From Arion vulgaris (Eukaryota > Mollusca > Gastropoda > Stylommatophora > Arionidae), in contig CM036764.1 of NCBI GenBank assembly GCA_020796225.1, positions 57,245,817 to 57,309,816 of the forward strand: 64,000 nucleotides of DNA, read 5' to 3'. The position numbers and the translations under genes are program-made. The notes under the pieces were generated by a model. It searched no databases, was not told the origin of the DNA, and saw only the letters and a program-made list of their open reading frames with translations. Shown here piece after piece: positions 33,245 to 43,792 of this stretch; position 1 is the first letter of the stretch, and each line of letters begins with the position of its first letter.

Positions 33245-34120
33245 AACTCTTCAGATTATAGTCTCACATTTTTTTCATTAATTTCAACCACATGCACTAA
33301 AATGGGAGTATAAATGTGACAGCTGAATCATCATTATCAATGAATAGTAAAATGTTTGTAGCCAGACTATCGCACAGCCAGATGTTTTATGATAAGATCT
33401 CAACATATGCAAACAACATTTTCTTAAACAACTACAGAAACAAAATCGACGTAGAGAACTGAACAGGCTAAAATGTCAAATAAAAGAAAGCTTGGGAAAT
33501 TTAAATAGCTAAAAAGTAATGCAGAAGAATAAAAATGGTTTACAGTGTACATAATAATACCTAATGTGTATATAACAATTATTTGTGATGTAACAACTTA
33601 GACATTTATATTATGCCATTTGAGAGTGTACGCTGAGTTAGTGTGTAAACAGTGCTGTATATAAACAAATAGACAAGTGTAACGTTAGTGTTTGGTTCAT
33701 TTACCACAGACAGAGAACTACACTCAGATCATATAAATTAAGATTCTTCTGGTGAAATCTATTAAGGGTTCATTCGTTTACAAAGGTGGTGTGTTTTAAT
33801 TTTGTTTCAAATGCCTTAGTTTTAAAAAATTCATTAATAAGTTGCAATCTTTTTATATACCTTCTATAACAATTGATTGTATGTAATAGTAATAATAATT
33901 CCTCTCGTACCGTTATAAATTACATAGGGCCTGCACTTATCTATTGTATGCAAGGAGTAAAATATAAACAATGCAAAACAATACCCATTTTAGCCTCCCT
34001 GTTCTTGTTTGAAAATCGTGGCATATTTGTGATCGTGAAGACAACCACAGTAGTCGCCGATTTAGCACATTATGTTCAAAGCTTCTACACAGCTTGACGG
34101 TGGCGCCACGTCCTTTGCCA
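33245..34120. other. Unassigned DNA with a LINE-X tip
   Basis: About 45 bp at 33,900-33,945 ('taccgttataaattacatag', 'ggcctgca') match the very 3' end of LINE-X at 30,815-30,860. The rest is unrecognised. Confidence 0.5.
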
Positions 34121-34124
34121 AAAC

Positions 34125-34385
34125 TCTGACCTGAACACTGGCGTCTGGTGGCCTAGGTTAGTGACTTGCCCATTAACCCTGACGTTCTGAGTTCGAATCA
34201 CGCTGCGGACAGTTTGCTTGCACATTGTTTCCGTTGATTTTAACAAAAGGACGATGGCGCCACCTGTTCAGAAAGCAATGGCAAACTACTGAACGTATAA
34301 GTGGTGCCTAGAAAATCAACGACTTGTTTACTGTGGTTGATGGCTACGTCCTTTGGGGTATGCCACGATTTTCATTTCATCTTAG
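34125..34385 (+). mobile_element. SINE-E candidate (tRNA-headed)
   Basis: The A-box-like 'tggcctaggttagtgact' and the B-box-like 'gagttcgaatcac' are spaced about 30 bp apart as in a tRNA. A unique body ('ggacgatggcgccacctgtt') follows, ending near 'gattttcatttcat'. It is the only copy in the window, so repetitiveness is not shown here. Confidence 0.5.
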
Positions 34386-34389
34386 TTTT

Positions 34390-35925
34390 CTTAGTTCAAT
34401 ATTCATAATCGTGATAGTTACTGGTAGTTGTACATCATGAGGCAATATTAAGGTCAGTTAAATGGCCTCATATGGGTTTAAGTATATGAAGGTAATACCA
34501 TCTAAACAAAAATAAATACACAAAAGATAAGAAGTTGCACACATATAAGATTAAAAATATACATTAATTATTTGTGTATTGAGCAGAAACGCATAATAAA
34601 CACGAAGTTGCTGAAAAGAATTGAAGCTGTTGAATGTCAGTGTACATAAGAATAGTACAAATGAATGAAGAGAAAGGAAAACTAATAAGTAAGTATTTAA
34701 ACAGCAACGAATGAAAAAAGAACTGCACAAGTAGTTATCTACCCAACAATTAACTAATATGTTGGTCACATTAACAGACAAAACACTTTTGAAAAGCATC
34801 TTGAAAGTAAAAGTAGGAAACAGAGAGCAATGGGGAAGAAACGGATGCACATGGGAGGAAAACAGAAAGTGAAGAAGCACAAATTTGGCGCAGTGTACTG
34901 TCAGGGGAAAGCACAAACCTTCTTGGAGAGCTATTACAACCAACATTCCATTGTTTGCAACAACAAATTAATGATTAATCGATTAGCAAAATAAACTGTC
35001 CTGGACAATGTAATTTAATATAATTAAGTAATTCTCAAACTGCTGTATAAGAGAACAACTAACCTTATTTATTGGCTTTACTGTAGGAAGTCCTTTCATA
35101 AAATATAGGCTAGTGTCTCTGCTGATCTGCTTCCCAATTGTCTATTGATCTTGACTATAAATATTCCCACGGACTTAGGTTCCGACATCAACACACGACT
35201 TGCATCACAAGTGACAGTGAATGTGGATCCATGCAATGTTTTATTGACTGAAAGAATTGCCTTCTGACAACTGACTGTTGATAAATAATGACAATCAGAT
35301 TAGGAATAGCATGATTGTGAGAATATATAATTTAGTCAAATATATAACAAATTAGATCATGTTTGTAAATCGATTGATATGTGTTAGAAAGGTCAAAGTT
35401 GACTAGAAAGACAAGAAAGATGGTTCCTACAGAAAATTCAAATAAAAAAGTTAATCACCACAAATATGTAGATACACATCAATGTTTGAAATATAAAAAA
35501 ACGTAAACATAAAACATTCTTCTTATACTATACTGAATACCTTATATAGTCCGTTCAACAACTCATGCCCACAGTCCAATGCGAATTGCAGCAAAACCAT
35601 CAATTTACAGTAGCGAAACTTTGCAGCCAATCTTGAAATATACCGACGCAAATGTAAGATGGAAGAAATTTATAGGAAACCTGGATTTTGTAATATAACG
35701 GTTTACTTTGATGTTGGCTGCATATTTGGCGAGTCTGATACAGAAGTTTAGTTTTTACAGTAAACGAACCAATATGACATTTGATGACATTTGACTTATG
35801 CAAATGTGTGTCATCCCAGCACATACATGGGGGTCAATGTTGATCTTTACAATCGAGTCATGAACTAAACAGGAAGTGTAGACATAGTTGTATTATTGTT
35901 TTTAAATAACTTGCATTACAATTAG
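34390..35925. other. Unassigned AT-rich DNA
   Basis: The open frame of 131 codons on the antisense strand (34,551-34,946) is rich in Phe, Leu and Ser and has no recognised motif. No transposon signature was seen. Confidence 0.5.
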
Positions 35926-35941
35926 TTAGCTTCCATGTCAT

Positions 35942-36143
35942 TTTTTTTACGATCCAGAGCAATTGAGCTTTTCAGCTCTTCGGCTCTGTGCCATGGACAT
36001 CGTAACCCTCGGCTCGGTGCCACGAACACCGTAATTCTGGGGAATATGTAGCTTTTTCTGCCATCCCGCGGAATTGAACCCGCACACAAAGAGGGATAGT
36101 CACCTGTAGTCCAACGCGCTACGAACATGCTGGGCAGACGGGC
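35942..36143 (-). mobile_element. SINE-A copy with target site duplication
   Basis: The antisense strand reads from 'gcccgtctgcccagcatgtt' through the A-box-like 'gtagcgcgttggacta', the B-box-like 'gggttcaattccg' and the body to an A-rich tail. It is flanked by 'agcttccatgtcat' (35,928-35,941) and 'agcttcctgtcat' (36,144-36,156), a 13-14 bp target duplication with one indel. Confidence 0.9.
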
Positions 36144-36159
36144 AGCTTCCTGTCATAAT

Positions 36160-36640
36160 GTCATCCCCTTTTTACGTCCAGGCTTGGACTGCAATGGCGG
36201 AGCTACTTACTGAGACGTTCTTTCAAATCGCTACTTCTTCATTACAAGTGCGTGTGTGTAACATATGTGGTAGGGAGGCATCACTATAACCAAATAGCTC
36301 TTTCTGGTTCGTGATACTGTAATACAGATGACCATATGTGCCTCTCTTTGTGAACTGTGCGTATAGTATTAATGACACTTTTTGCAATGTAACTTCAAAT
36401 TTATTAGAAATGTTATATCAGTGTCTGTTTTGAGAAGTCAAAATATGAGCTAATAGCTTCACACTAATTTCGATATACGCCTTTAACTAAAGTCCGCGTC
36501 GCACTCATGACATCATTTGTTTACCATCGGTAAACGGCGTTTAGAATTGGTGTGCGTTAAATGCAAGAATCAGTTTTAAAAACTACGGGTTTCGTGCGAA
36601 TGTTGCTATTTTTGATCAATATATTAAATGGGTTTTAAAA
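36160..36640. other. Unassigned DNA
   Basis: No gene or repeat was recognised. Confidence 0.55.
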
Positions 36641-36649
36641 ATTGTTTTT

Positions 36650-37098
36650 TAAAACCCCCTGCAATGTCTGCTTTCTTGAACCCTTTACCTCCCACTTCAA
36701 TGTCTGCTTTGAACCCTTTACCTCCCACTTCAATGTCTGCTTGCTTCTTGAACCCTTTACCTCCACATCAATGCCTGCTTTTGAATCCTTTACTCCCACT
36801 TCAATGCCTGCTTCTTGAACCCTTTACCTCCCACTTCAATGCCTGCTTTCTTGAACCCTTTACTCCCACTTCAATGCTTGCTTTCTTGAACCCTTTACTT
36901 CCCACTTCAATGTCTGCTTTCTTGAACCCATTACCTCCCACTTCAATGTCTGCTTTCTTGAACCCTTACTTCCCACTTCAATGTCTGCTTTCTTGAACCC
37001 TTTACCTCCCACTTCAATGTCTGCTTTCTTGAACCCTTTACCTCCCACTTCAATGCCTGCTTCTTGAACCCTTTACTTCCACATTCAATGCCTGCTTT
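36650..37098 (-). repeat. 37-bp minisatellite derived from the LINE-X 3' region, about 12 copies
   Basis: The + strand unit is 'cttgaaccctttacctccca' plus 'cttcaatgcctgctttc', with lengths of 33-40 bp. LINE-X at 30,970-31,010 has a single copy of a related string ('cttgaaccctttgcatcccc' ... 'gcctgctttg'). Directly after the array, LINE-X sequence continues at 37,099-37,230. The array therefore sits exactly where that string belongs in the LINE. Confidence 0.85.
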
Positions 37099-37235
37099 GG
37101 TATTTCTTCATTTCATTCTTTTGATCATTTCTTCTCAATGTATGCCCAACATATCTCCATCTTCTCCTTCTTATAACAGTTGTTACTAGTGGTTGACCAA
37201 ACATTTCTCTGATTTCATATTTTCAAATTAACTAT
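37099..37235 (-). mobile_element. LINE-X 3' end fragment next to the 37-bp array
   Basis: 'gatcatttcttctcaatgta', 'acatatctccatcttctcct' and 'ataacagttgttactagtgg' followed by 'ttgacca' match 31,010-31,090. Antisense translation gives the same T-T-V-I-R-K-R-R-W-R-Y region. Confidence 0.75.
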
Positions 37236-37344
37236 TCAAATTACTGTTACAATAATAGAAATGTTAGTTTTATTCACATATAATTCGATAATTCTCCTCA
37301 TTATCTGCATATTAAACATAATAATTGATGAATATATCTAAAGA

Positions 37345-37660
37345 TGATAAAGGATTGACTTCATTGCACCGGGTTTTAACCCATAGGGTCGGCCCTCTTC
37401 GCAGAAATGACATGCCACCTGCAGAGAGTATTGCACAAAGCATGAACTTGGCAGCTTTGGCAACAGTCTTAGGGTTCGGCCTCTCTCCGCAGAAATGGCA
37501 CGCCACCTACAGAGAGAGTATTGCACAAAGCACAAACTCAGCAGCTTCAGCAACAGTCTTAGGAATCACTGGATAAAATGCACATGTGAACAAATGGCAT
37601 CGAACCTCAACCTTAAGAACTCAAGGTAACGGCGTAACCACTTAGCCACAGGGAGATTAA
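37345..37660 (-). mobile_element. SINE-D copy with an internal tandem duplication
   Basis: The antisense strand begins with a tRNA-like head ('gtggttacgccgttaccttg', B-box-like 'ggttcgatgcc'). Its body contains 'tggcatgtcatttctgcgaa'. The segment of about 90 bp around 'cagaaatgacatgccacc' is present twice (37,400-37,480 and 37,487-37,560). The same family lies at 47,030-47,455. Confidence 0.65.
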
Positions 37661-37704
37661 TATTAGAACAATTCTCATAAACTTCACAAACGTGATATAT
37701 CTAT

Positions 37705-38165
37705 ATATAGAGATCATCATCATCAAATAGCTTGTCCTGAGCAGAACTTTGCACCCCAACAGTCCTCCGAACTTCTCTCTCTCAGGCCAGATGTCCTGCC
37801 TCTGCAGCCGTCATGTTCAAACCATCAGCTACATCCTGAATCCATCTTCTCCGTGGTCTTCCTCTTCTTCTCTTTGCCGATATGCCTCCTTCCATGATGG
37901 TCTTCTCAGCCCTTCATGTCTTTTTATATGTCCAAAATATCTCAATTTTCACTTTCGTATTTGTAGCATCAGCAAGTTTTCTTTGATTTTGAGTTCTTTC
38001 TGGATAGATCTATTTATTCTCTTCTCTGTCCAAGATATACGGAGGACTCTTCTATAACACTTATATTCAAAAGCACATATATGTTTTTCCACTGCTTTAT
38101 TAAATGTCCATGCTTCACACCCATACGTTTCCACTGGGAATATGTATGCTCTTAGTATTCTGATC
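37705..38165 (-). mobile_element. LINE-W fragment, antisense
   Basis: Antisense translation gives 'YGCEAWTFNKAVEKHICAFE' then 'CYRRVLRISWTEKRINRSIQ' and 'ELKIKENLLMLQI' (37,950-38,130), the thumb/C-terminal region of a RTE/CR1-like LINE pol. A second copy with a SINE inside is at 61,620-62,760. The 3' part (37,705-37,950) holds 'atcatcatcaaatagcttgtcctgag', shared with that copy. Confidence 0.7.
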
Positions 38166-38334
38166 TTTGTTTTATATATATAGATACATGTTTGAATTGA
38201 TAGTCACAGGTCTGATTGATCTTATATTCTAATCAGAAACTTCAACAAAACATTAACTTTCTTATTCATATTTTGGATAGATCTGACAGGTAGAAATCAA
38301 TCACATCAGAAAAGTTTGCATTTTTGCCAGTGTT

Positions 38335-38565
38335 TTGCCGGGCTGCAAGGAAGCAAAGAATAGTACCATTGCCACTCTACAGCGCATGTCGTAACAGGCG
38401 ACTGAGATAGGGTCTAGGAAGCTACCTAGTAAATAAAAAGTGTCACAGAAATCAGATGTGCTGGCCTACTTGTAGGCATATAGCTGGAACAGCGTACAAT
38501 TGCTCTTACGCTCAGATCACAGAGTGGTTTAACGAGTGGCAGATATGGAGAGTTTGAAAAAGAAG
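38335..38565 (+). mobile_element. SINE-B (B1) copy
   Basis: 'gcaaagaatagtaccattgc', the core 'catgtcgtaacaggcgactg', 'gggtctaggaagctacctag' and 'aaatcagatgtgctggccta' are followed by 'gctcagatcacagagtggtt' and 'gaaaaagaagaa'. It is close to the copy at 61,145. Confidence 0.75.
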
Positions 38566-38699
38566 AACAATTCTCATAACTTACTTGACAAACAAACCTG
38601 CAGTCCATCAACATCTATCTATTTCACAATTGTATTCATCTTCTTCTTCTTTGCGTTTGTTCTTTACCACCAATTTTAATCATTCTTTGTGATATGTTT

Positions 38700-38892
38700 G
38701 ATCTTTGCCAAGAACGTGTATACGCTGCACATTAGGTTGGTAGGTCCCTAAACGCATAGACTTCTACATGTTTAGGACACGCGCATCCGATTTCAGCAAA
38801 ACCTCCTTAATCGCCTCTTACGACATGCATGGCAGGTAACAGTGGTTATATTCTTTACACCCCAAATTTGGGCCCGTAACCACTTGGGCAAC
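38700..38892 (-). mobile_element. SINE-B (B2) copy, antisense
   Basis: The antisense strand reads 'ccaagtggttacgggcccaa', 'ggggtgtaaagaatataacc', the core 'atgtcgtaagaggcgattaa' and 'cctaaacatgtagaagtcta' up to 'cgttcttggcaaagatcaaa'. It is the cleanest B2 copy. Confidence 0.8.
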
Positions 38893-38924
38893 AATTGTAT
38901 TAAATACTAGCTCTACTACACAGC

Positions 38925-39130
38925 TTTGTCTGGTATTTATGTGGGGGGAATTTTTCAGGCCATAACGGCTTTTAGGTTGCTCCTGTCTCAATTGGGTACC
39001 AGAGATATGATGGAAAGTCAAGGTGGCCACCATAATGTGACCACATCACCAACCATGTGCCACAAGTCAAAGAAAAATACGGAACACCATATTTCCCGAT
39101 AAACCTAGTGGTATGAAAACAAGTTCCAGA
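38925..39130 (+). mobile_element. SINE-C fragment
   Basis: 'caattgggtaccagagatat', 'gatggaaagtcaaggtggcc', 'gaccacatcaccaaccatgt' and 'gtggtatgaaaacaagttcc' follow the order of the 25,852 copy; the tRNA-like head is lost. Confidence 0.7.
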
Positions 39131-39289
39131 CATTTTGTTAAATATATAAATTGTATGATATTCTACAGAAAAGATCAAAATGAAATTGATGTTTGAATAA
39201 TAGGAAAAAAAAAGGTGGTCAATGAAATTCAGTAATCAGAAACTGCTTACTCATTGTGGATCATTAGCTTGAAGTGATATTTCTGTATT

Positions 39290-39585
39290 ACCATTGTTCA
39301 TGGTCTCTGGCTGTTTTCTTTATGGTCTCCCAGGATAGTCAAGCACCATTCAGTTCCTCAAGAAGACTTCGTCTCCAGGTCTGTTTAGAATATCCTCTTT
39401 TCCATTTTCCTTGCAGGTTCCACTCAAGTGCTTGTCTAGTGACAATCGACTGTGTCTTCCATAGAGTATGCCCAACCCATCGCCATTTTCTCCTCTTAAC
39501 TTGGGTCATCATGGGTTCCTGTCCTGTTCTTATCCACAGGTCTGACTGCTGCACAGTGCTCTTGATCAATGACCTAGTATAATGG
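39290..39585 (-). mobile_element. RTE-type LINE C-terminal fragment
   Basis: Antisense translation gives 'VKRRKWRWVGHTLWK' then 'TRQALEWNLQGKWKRG' and 'KQTWRRSLLEELN'. These are the C-terminal blocks of RTE pol, comparable to 'RRRRWRWIGHVMRM' and 'RGRPKTTWRRTIEQEL' of the 11-14 kb element. It is a different family and truncated. Confidence 0.7.
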
Positions 39586-39634
39586 CCGAATGAACATATT
39601 ATGAAATCTAGACACTATTTAACCCACTTAAACC

Positions 39635-39765
39635 TGCACTGGGTGTACCAGGAAAAGCACTGGGAAGTAAAAGTGGCTGGTGTGATGTTGACCACATCAT
39701 CCATCATGTGCCGACGGTCAATGAAAAATACAGGCCTAACACAGTATTCTCCAATATACTTCATG
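39635..39765 (+). mobile_element. SINE-C 3' half, seed of the adjacent array
   Basis: 'gtaccaggaaaagcactggg', 'aagtaaaagtggctggtgtg' and 'gaccacatcatccatcatgt' match the SINE-C body. The tail then runs directly into the 47-bp array. Confidence 0.7.
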
Positions 39766-40195
39766 TATGAAAATACAGGCTTAACACAGTATTCTCCAAT
39801 ATACTTCGATGTATGAAAAATACAGGCTTAACACAGTATTCTCCAATATACTTCGATGTATGAAAAATACAGGCCTAACACAGTATTCTCCAATATACTT
39901 CCATGTATTAAAATACAGGCCTAATACAGTATTCTCAATATACTTCATGTATTAAAATACAGGCCTAATACAGTATTCTCCAATATACTCCATGTATTAA
40001 ATACAGGCCTAACACAGTATTCTCAATATACTTGATGTATGAAAAACTAAGGCTTAACACAGTATTCTCCAATATACTTCGATGTATGAAAAATACAGGC
40101 CTAACACAGTATTCTCCAATATACTTCGATGTATGAAAAATACAGGCCTAACACAGTATTCTCCAATATACTTCCATGTATGAAAAAGGGTTCCT
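39715..40195 (+). repeat. 47-bp minisatellite built from the SINE-C tail, about 10 copies
   Basis: The unit is 'gaaaaatacaggcctaacac' continued by 'agtattctccaatatacttc' and 'gatgtat'. The single-copy SINE-C at 26,060-26,110 has 'acaacacaggcataacactg', then 'tattgccctatataccac' and 'aaggtatgaaaaagg', the same string. The last array unit ends in the SINE's own terminal 'gtatgaaaaagggttcctt' (40,177-40,195). Confidence 0.85.
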
Positions 40196-40480
40196 TAATT
40201 AAATCTTAAATGTAAATTGATAACAAGAATAATACACACATAATACAGATATATTATATATACAGATATATTATATATATATAGAGACACATCCTCATTA
40301 TTATCATCATAATATCAGTAAATGTTAAATGTTGATGAAGTATGAAAATATGAACAATCTAAGATACGCTGATGACACAATTCTCATGGCTATAAATGAA
40401 CAAGATCTGCAAGACTTGATAGATATACTAGTGAGAGAAAGTGAAAAGAAAGGATTAAGCATGAATATAAAGAAAACAGA

Positions 40481-41478
40481 ATTATTATAGACCTCCCAAC
40501 TACTATTGCTGACAGAATTGAAACTTGGAGGGTTCGATCATATCTAAGAATCAATGCAAACAAGGAACATCCTTTCCATGAAGAACTCGTTAATGAGAAA
40601 GGTGTAGACTCAAGAGAGGCAGATCATGGCTGAGTCAGGCGGAAGATACGCTTAGGAAAATGTGATCCTTTCGGAATTGAAACAGGAGAGGAATGGATTG
40701 CTGTGCCACCTCAATTTTAGACTGCTTTCACCATTATTACATCTATTAAGAAAAACTGCAAACAAAATAATCTATCACTGCTAAACGTGAAGGCTCTCTT
40801 GAATGACATCATCAATGATACAGATATGGTTATTTACACCGAAGGTTCACTAATTCGCCAACAACGCTGTGCGTGGGCTTTTTCAGCACGCTCAGGAGGA
40901 AAATAATAAGAGAGGCCAGTGGAGCCTACACAACAACCGCAAGTAGCTTGACAATGGAGGTTTGGGCAGTTACGGAGGCGGTGAACTGGTTGGCATCTCA
41001 CAACTACTCTCGTGTTTTCATACTAAGTGACTCCATGAGCATGATTCGTAAAGTCAAATAAGGTATGGTGAGATGCAACTGGGTGGAGGTACTGGTACAG
41101 ACAGTGATCAGAGAAATCATCTTCATTTTTGTCCCTGGGCATGCAGGAGTTAGGGGTAATGAACGAGCTGATAGATTGGCTGGCTTGGCTACAATATCAG
41201 AGGAGCTGCCATGGATTGAAGTGACATTCTTCACGCATTGAGAGTCTTTCCGAACACAGGAGTTTCAGGGCTGTGAATCCCACTGGCTGACCAGATTGAA
41301 AGAGATGGGTGTCAATATTGGTGCAGCCGAAAAGAACGACATACTAAATATGTAAAGAGATTGATTAATCAACATCGAACTGGTGTGTTGGGTCGCTGGA
41401 TGCTGCTGAGGTGGAGATCGGAGCACCTATGGACATGTCCGAGTGCTATGATGATAGTCCTCATATAACTGATAACTG
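40481..41478 (+). mobile_element. I-like LINE (RNase H end) inserted in LINE-Z, with 14-bp duplication
   Basis: The 14-bp string 'ataaagaaaacaga' lies on both sides (40,467-40,480 and 41,479-41,492), so this is a bounded insertion of about 1.0 kb, 5'-truncated. It contains an RNase H domain (next entry) and ends in 'ataactgataactgat', the tail type of I-group LINEs. Other copies of this family lie at 1.2-1.6 kb and 2.4-2.8 kb. Confidence 0.85.
40830..41190 (+). pseudogene. RNase H domain of the inserted I-like LINE
   Basis: 'YTEGSLIRQQRCAWAFSAR' (about 40,834-40,890) has the first catalytic position changed from Asp-Gly-Ser to Glu-Gly-Ser. 'GAYTTTASSLTMEVWAVTEA' (40,924-40,983) carries the catalytic Glu. 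'VFILSDSMSMI' (41,013-41,046) has the second Asp. 'FIFVPGHAGVRGNERADRLA' (41,122-41,181) has the final His and Asp. A stop at about 41,058 and a frame change before 41,120 break it. Confidence 0.8.
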
Positions 41479-42237
41479 ATAAAGAAAACAGAGGTTATGG
41501 TTGTCTCCAAGAAACACCAACATGTAATATCAAAATAAATAACACAACACTGAAACAAGTCCATCGATTCAAGTATCTGGGAACATTCCAAACATCAGAT
41601 GTACAACAGAGATTAGGAGTAGAATAGCTCAAACGAAAGCAGTTTTTATGAAAATGAAGAACACACTATGCGTGAACTCACTACCAATGACATTGCGAAA
41701 CGAGTACTCCAGTGCTATATTGAACCAATACTTATGTATGGCAGCGAATCATGTACAATGAACAAACAATCAATACGATCATTGGAAGCCACAGAGATGT
41801 GGTTTTACAGAAGAATGTTGAAAATTCCATGGACAGCAAAGAAAACAAATGTGGAGGTTTTAAATCAGGCCTGCACACAAAGAAAACTTATCAAAAGAAT
41901 AAGAATCCGACAATCAAGGTTCTTCGGGCATATAATGCAAAGAGAAGGTTTAGAACATTTGGTGACTACAGGTAAAATTCAAGGAAGGAGAGATCGTGGA
42001 AGACAGAGGGAGAAGATGTTGGATGGCCTGACATCATGGTTCGACAAAATATCGATGTCAGAACTGATTAAATGCACCAAGCAAAGAGAGTTGTGGAGAG
42101 ACATGATCGCCTATGCTGGCAGACACGGCACTTGATTGATTGATTGAAGTATTCACATAACAATATTATTATAGATAAATGGTTTTAGTGTATTAATTGG
42201 GGGATCAACAGAGTGAGATTCTTGTTCAGTTTGAGAA

Positions 42238-43345
42238 AAAGAAGTTGCTTGCCTATGCTGTCATCACACAGTAAGCCAGGGGAAATGGCTCTGAAAGGAT
42301 ACAAATAGTTTGCCCATGCTGTCATCCCGCAGAGTGCGTTGGGGTGGGGGTCTGAGATGGTAAAAGCAGTTTACCCATACTGTCATTACACAGTGTGTTG
42401 GGGTGGGGGTCTGAGATGGTAAAAGCAGTTTACCCATACTGTCATTACACAGTGTGTTGGGGTGGGGGTCTGAGATGGTAAAAGCAGTTTACCCATACTG
42501 TCATTACACAGTGTGTTGGGGTGGGGGTCTGAGATGGTAAAAGCAGTTTACCCATACTGTCATTACATAGTGTGTTGGGGTGTGGGTCTGAGATGGTAAA
42601 AGCAGTTTACCCATACTGTCATTACACAGTGTGTTGGGGTGGGGGTCTGAGATGGTAAAAGCAGTTTACCCATACTGTCATTACACAGTGTGTTGGGGTG
42701 TGGGTCTGAGATGGTAAAAGCAGTTTACCCATACTGTCATTACACAGTGTGTTGGGGTGTGGGTCTGAGATGGTAAAAGCAGTTTACCCATACTGTCATT
42801 ACACAGTGTGTTGGGGTGTGGGGTCTGAGATGGTAAAAGCAGTTTCCCATCTGTCATTACACAGTGTGTTGGGTGTGGGTCTGAGATGGTAAAGCAGTCT
42901 TACCCATACTGTCATTACACAGTGTGTTGGGGTGGTCTGAGATGGTAAAAGCAGTTTACCCATACTGTCATTACACAGTGTGTTGGGGTGTGGGTCTGAG
43001 ATGGTAAAAGCAGTTTACCCATACTGTCATTACACAGTGTGTTGGGGTGTGGGTCTGAGATGGTAAAAGCAGTTTACCCATACTGTCATTACACAGTGTG
43101 TTGGGGTGGGGGTCTGAGATGGTAAAAGCAGTTTACCCATACTGTCATTACACAGTGTGTTGGGGTGTGGGTCTGAGATGGTAAAAGCAGTTTACCCATA
43201 CTGTCATTACACAGTGTGTTGGGGTGTGGGGTCTGAGATGGTAAAAGCAGTTTACCCATACTGTCATTACACAGTGTGTTGGGGTGGGGGTCTGAAAGGT
43301 TAAAATAGTTTGCCCATGCTGTCATCATATAGAGTGCAGGTTAGG
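42238..43345 (+). repeat. 59-bp minisatellite, about 19 copies
   Basis: The unit starts 'cagtttacccatactgtcat' and contains 'gttggggtgggggtctgaga'. Central copies are nearly identical, with a recurring gg/tg switch in 'ggggtg(g/t)gg'. The outermost copies on both sides are clearly more diverged ('gtttgcccatgctgtcat'). This is the usual pattern of an array growing from its middle. Confidence 0.95.
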
Positions 43346-43374
43346 TTTTCAAGTTGCTCCTGAAGGAAACACAG

Positions 43375-43575
43375 AATCTTACCAGGATTTGAACCTGTGC
43401 TCTAAAGATTAGGAAATGTATCATAACTGTTCGGCCATACACTTCTCTATACATAATATCCACCAATATGGATAAAATGAGAGCTGTAATAGCACAGTGG
43501 ATAACGTACATGCATCCTAGACTGATGATCTTGGTTTGAGAATTACAGAAACACTAGGAAGAAAATGCAGCCGGT
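43375..43575. other. Two tRNA-like segments (SINE remnants)
   Basis: Antisense 43,380-43,440 has a B-box-like 'caggttcaaatcctggta', and forward 43,490-43,545 has an A-box-like 'tagcacagtggataacg'. Each may be the head of a worn SINE. The first sits directly against the 59-bp array, which could be its expanded body; this is inference. Confidence 0.4.
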
Positions 43576-43609
43576 GCTACATTGACCAAAGCACACATTA
43601 TATCCTTCT

Positions 43610-43792
43610 CATATTGTTAAAAGTTACATATGACCTTCAAGTAATTTCTCCATACCATTCAATCCTGGGCAATTCGCTCAATCTATTCTATGGAATTGAA
43701 TCCAATATTTCTCGACTATCTAAGTAAACTTCATTTCAGGGTTTTCCTTCTTTCTTGAACCGTTGCCTCCTGTTTTGTGATTCTTTGATCAT
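43610..43792 (-). mobile_element. LINE-X 3' end fragment next to the 30-bp array
   Basis: It matches 30,830-31,020: 'atttctccataccattcaat', 'cctgggcaattcgctcaatc', 'tatggaattgaatccaatat', 'ttcttgaaccgttgcctcct' and then 'ttctttgatcatttcttctc', where the array starts. Confidence 0.75.

Larger units (their letters stand above)
40340..42145 (+). mobile_element. LINE-Z copy, 5'-truncated, split by an I-like LINE
   Basis: RT motif C 'NLRYADDTILMA' lies at 40,354-40,390 and 'KGLSMNIKKTE' follows at 40,450-40,482. The reading then breaks at the inserted RNase H LINE and resumes at 41,479 with the same 'ATAAAGAAAACAGA'. The thumb and C-terminus at 41,668-42,135 read 'CYIEPILMYGSESCTMNKQS' and 'MWFYRRMLKIPWTAKKTNVE', ending G-R-H-G-T-stop. 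A (tgat)n tail closes the element at 42,133-42,147. Confidence 0.85.

Noticed and set aside
34551..34946. 131-codon antisense frame as a host gene
   Set aside because: It is a Phe/Leu/Ser-rich frame in AT-rich DNA, without splice sites, a homologous motif or a start context that stands out.
36628..36996. 122-codon proline-rich frame
   Set aside because: It coincides with the 37-bp minisatellite and continues only while unit lengths allow; not a gene.
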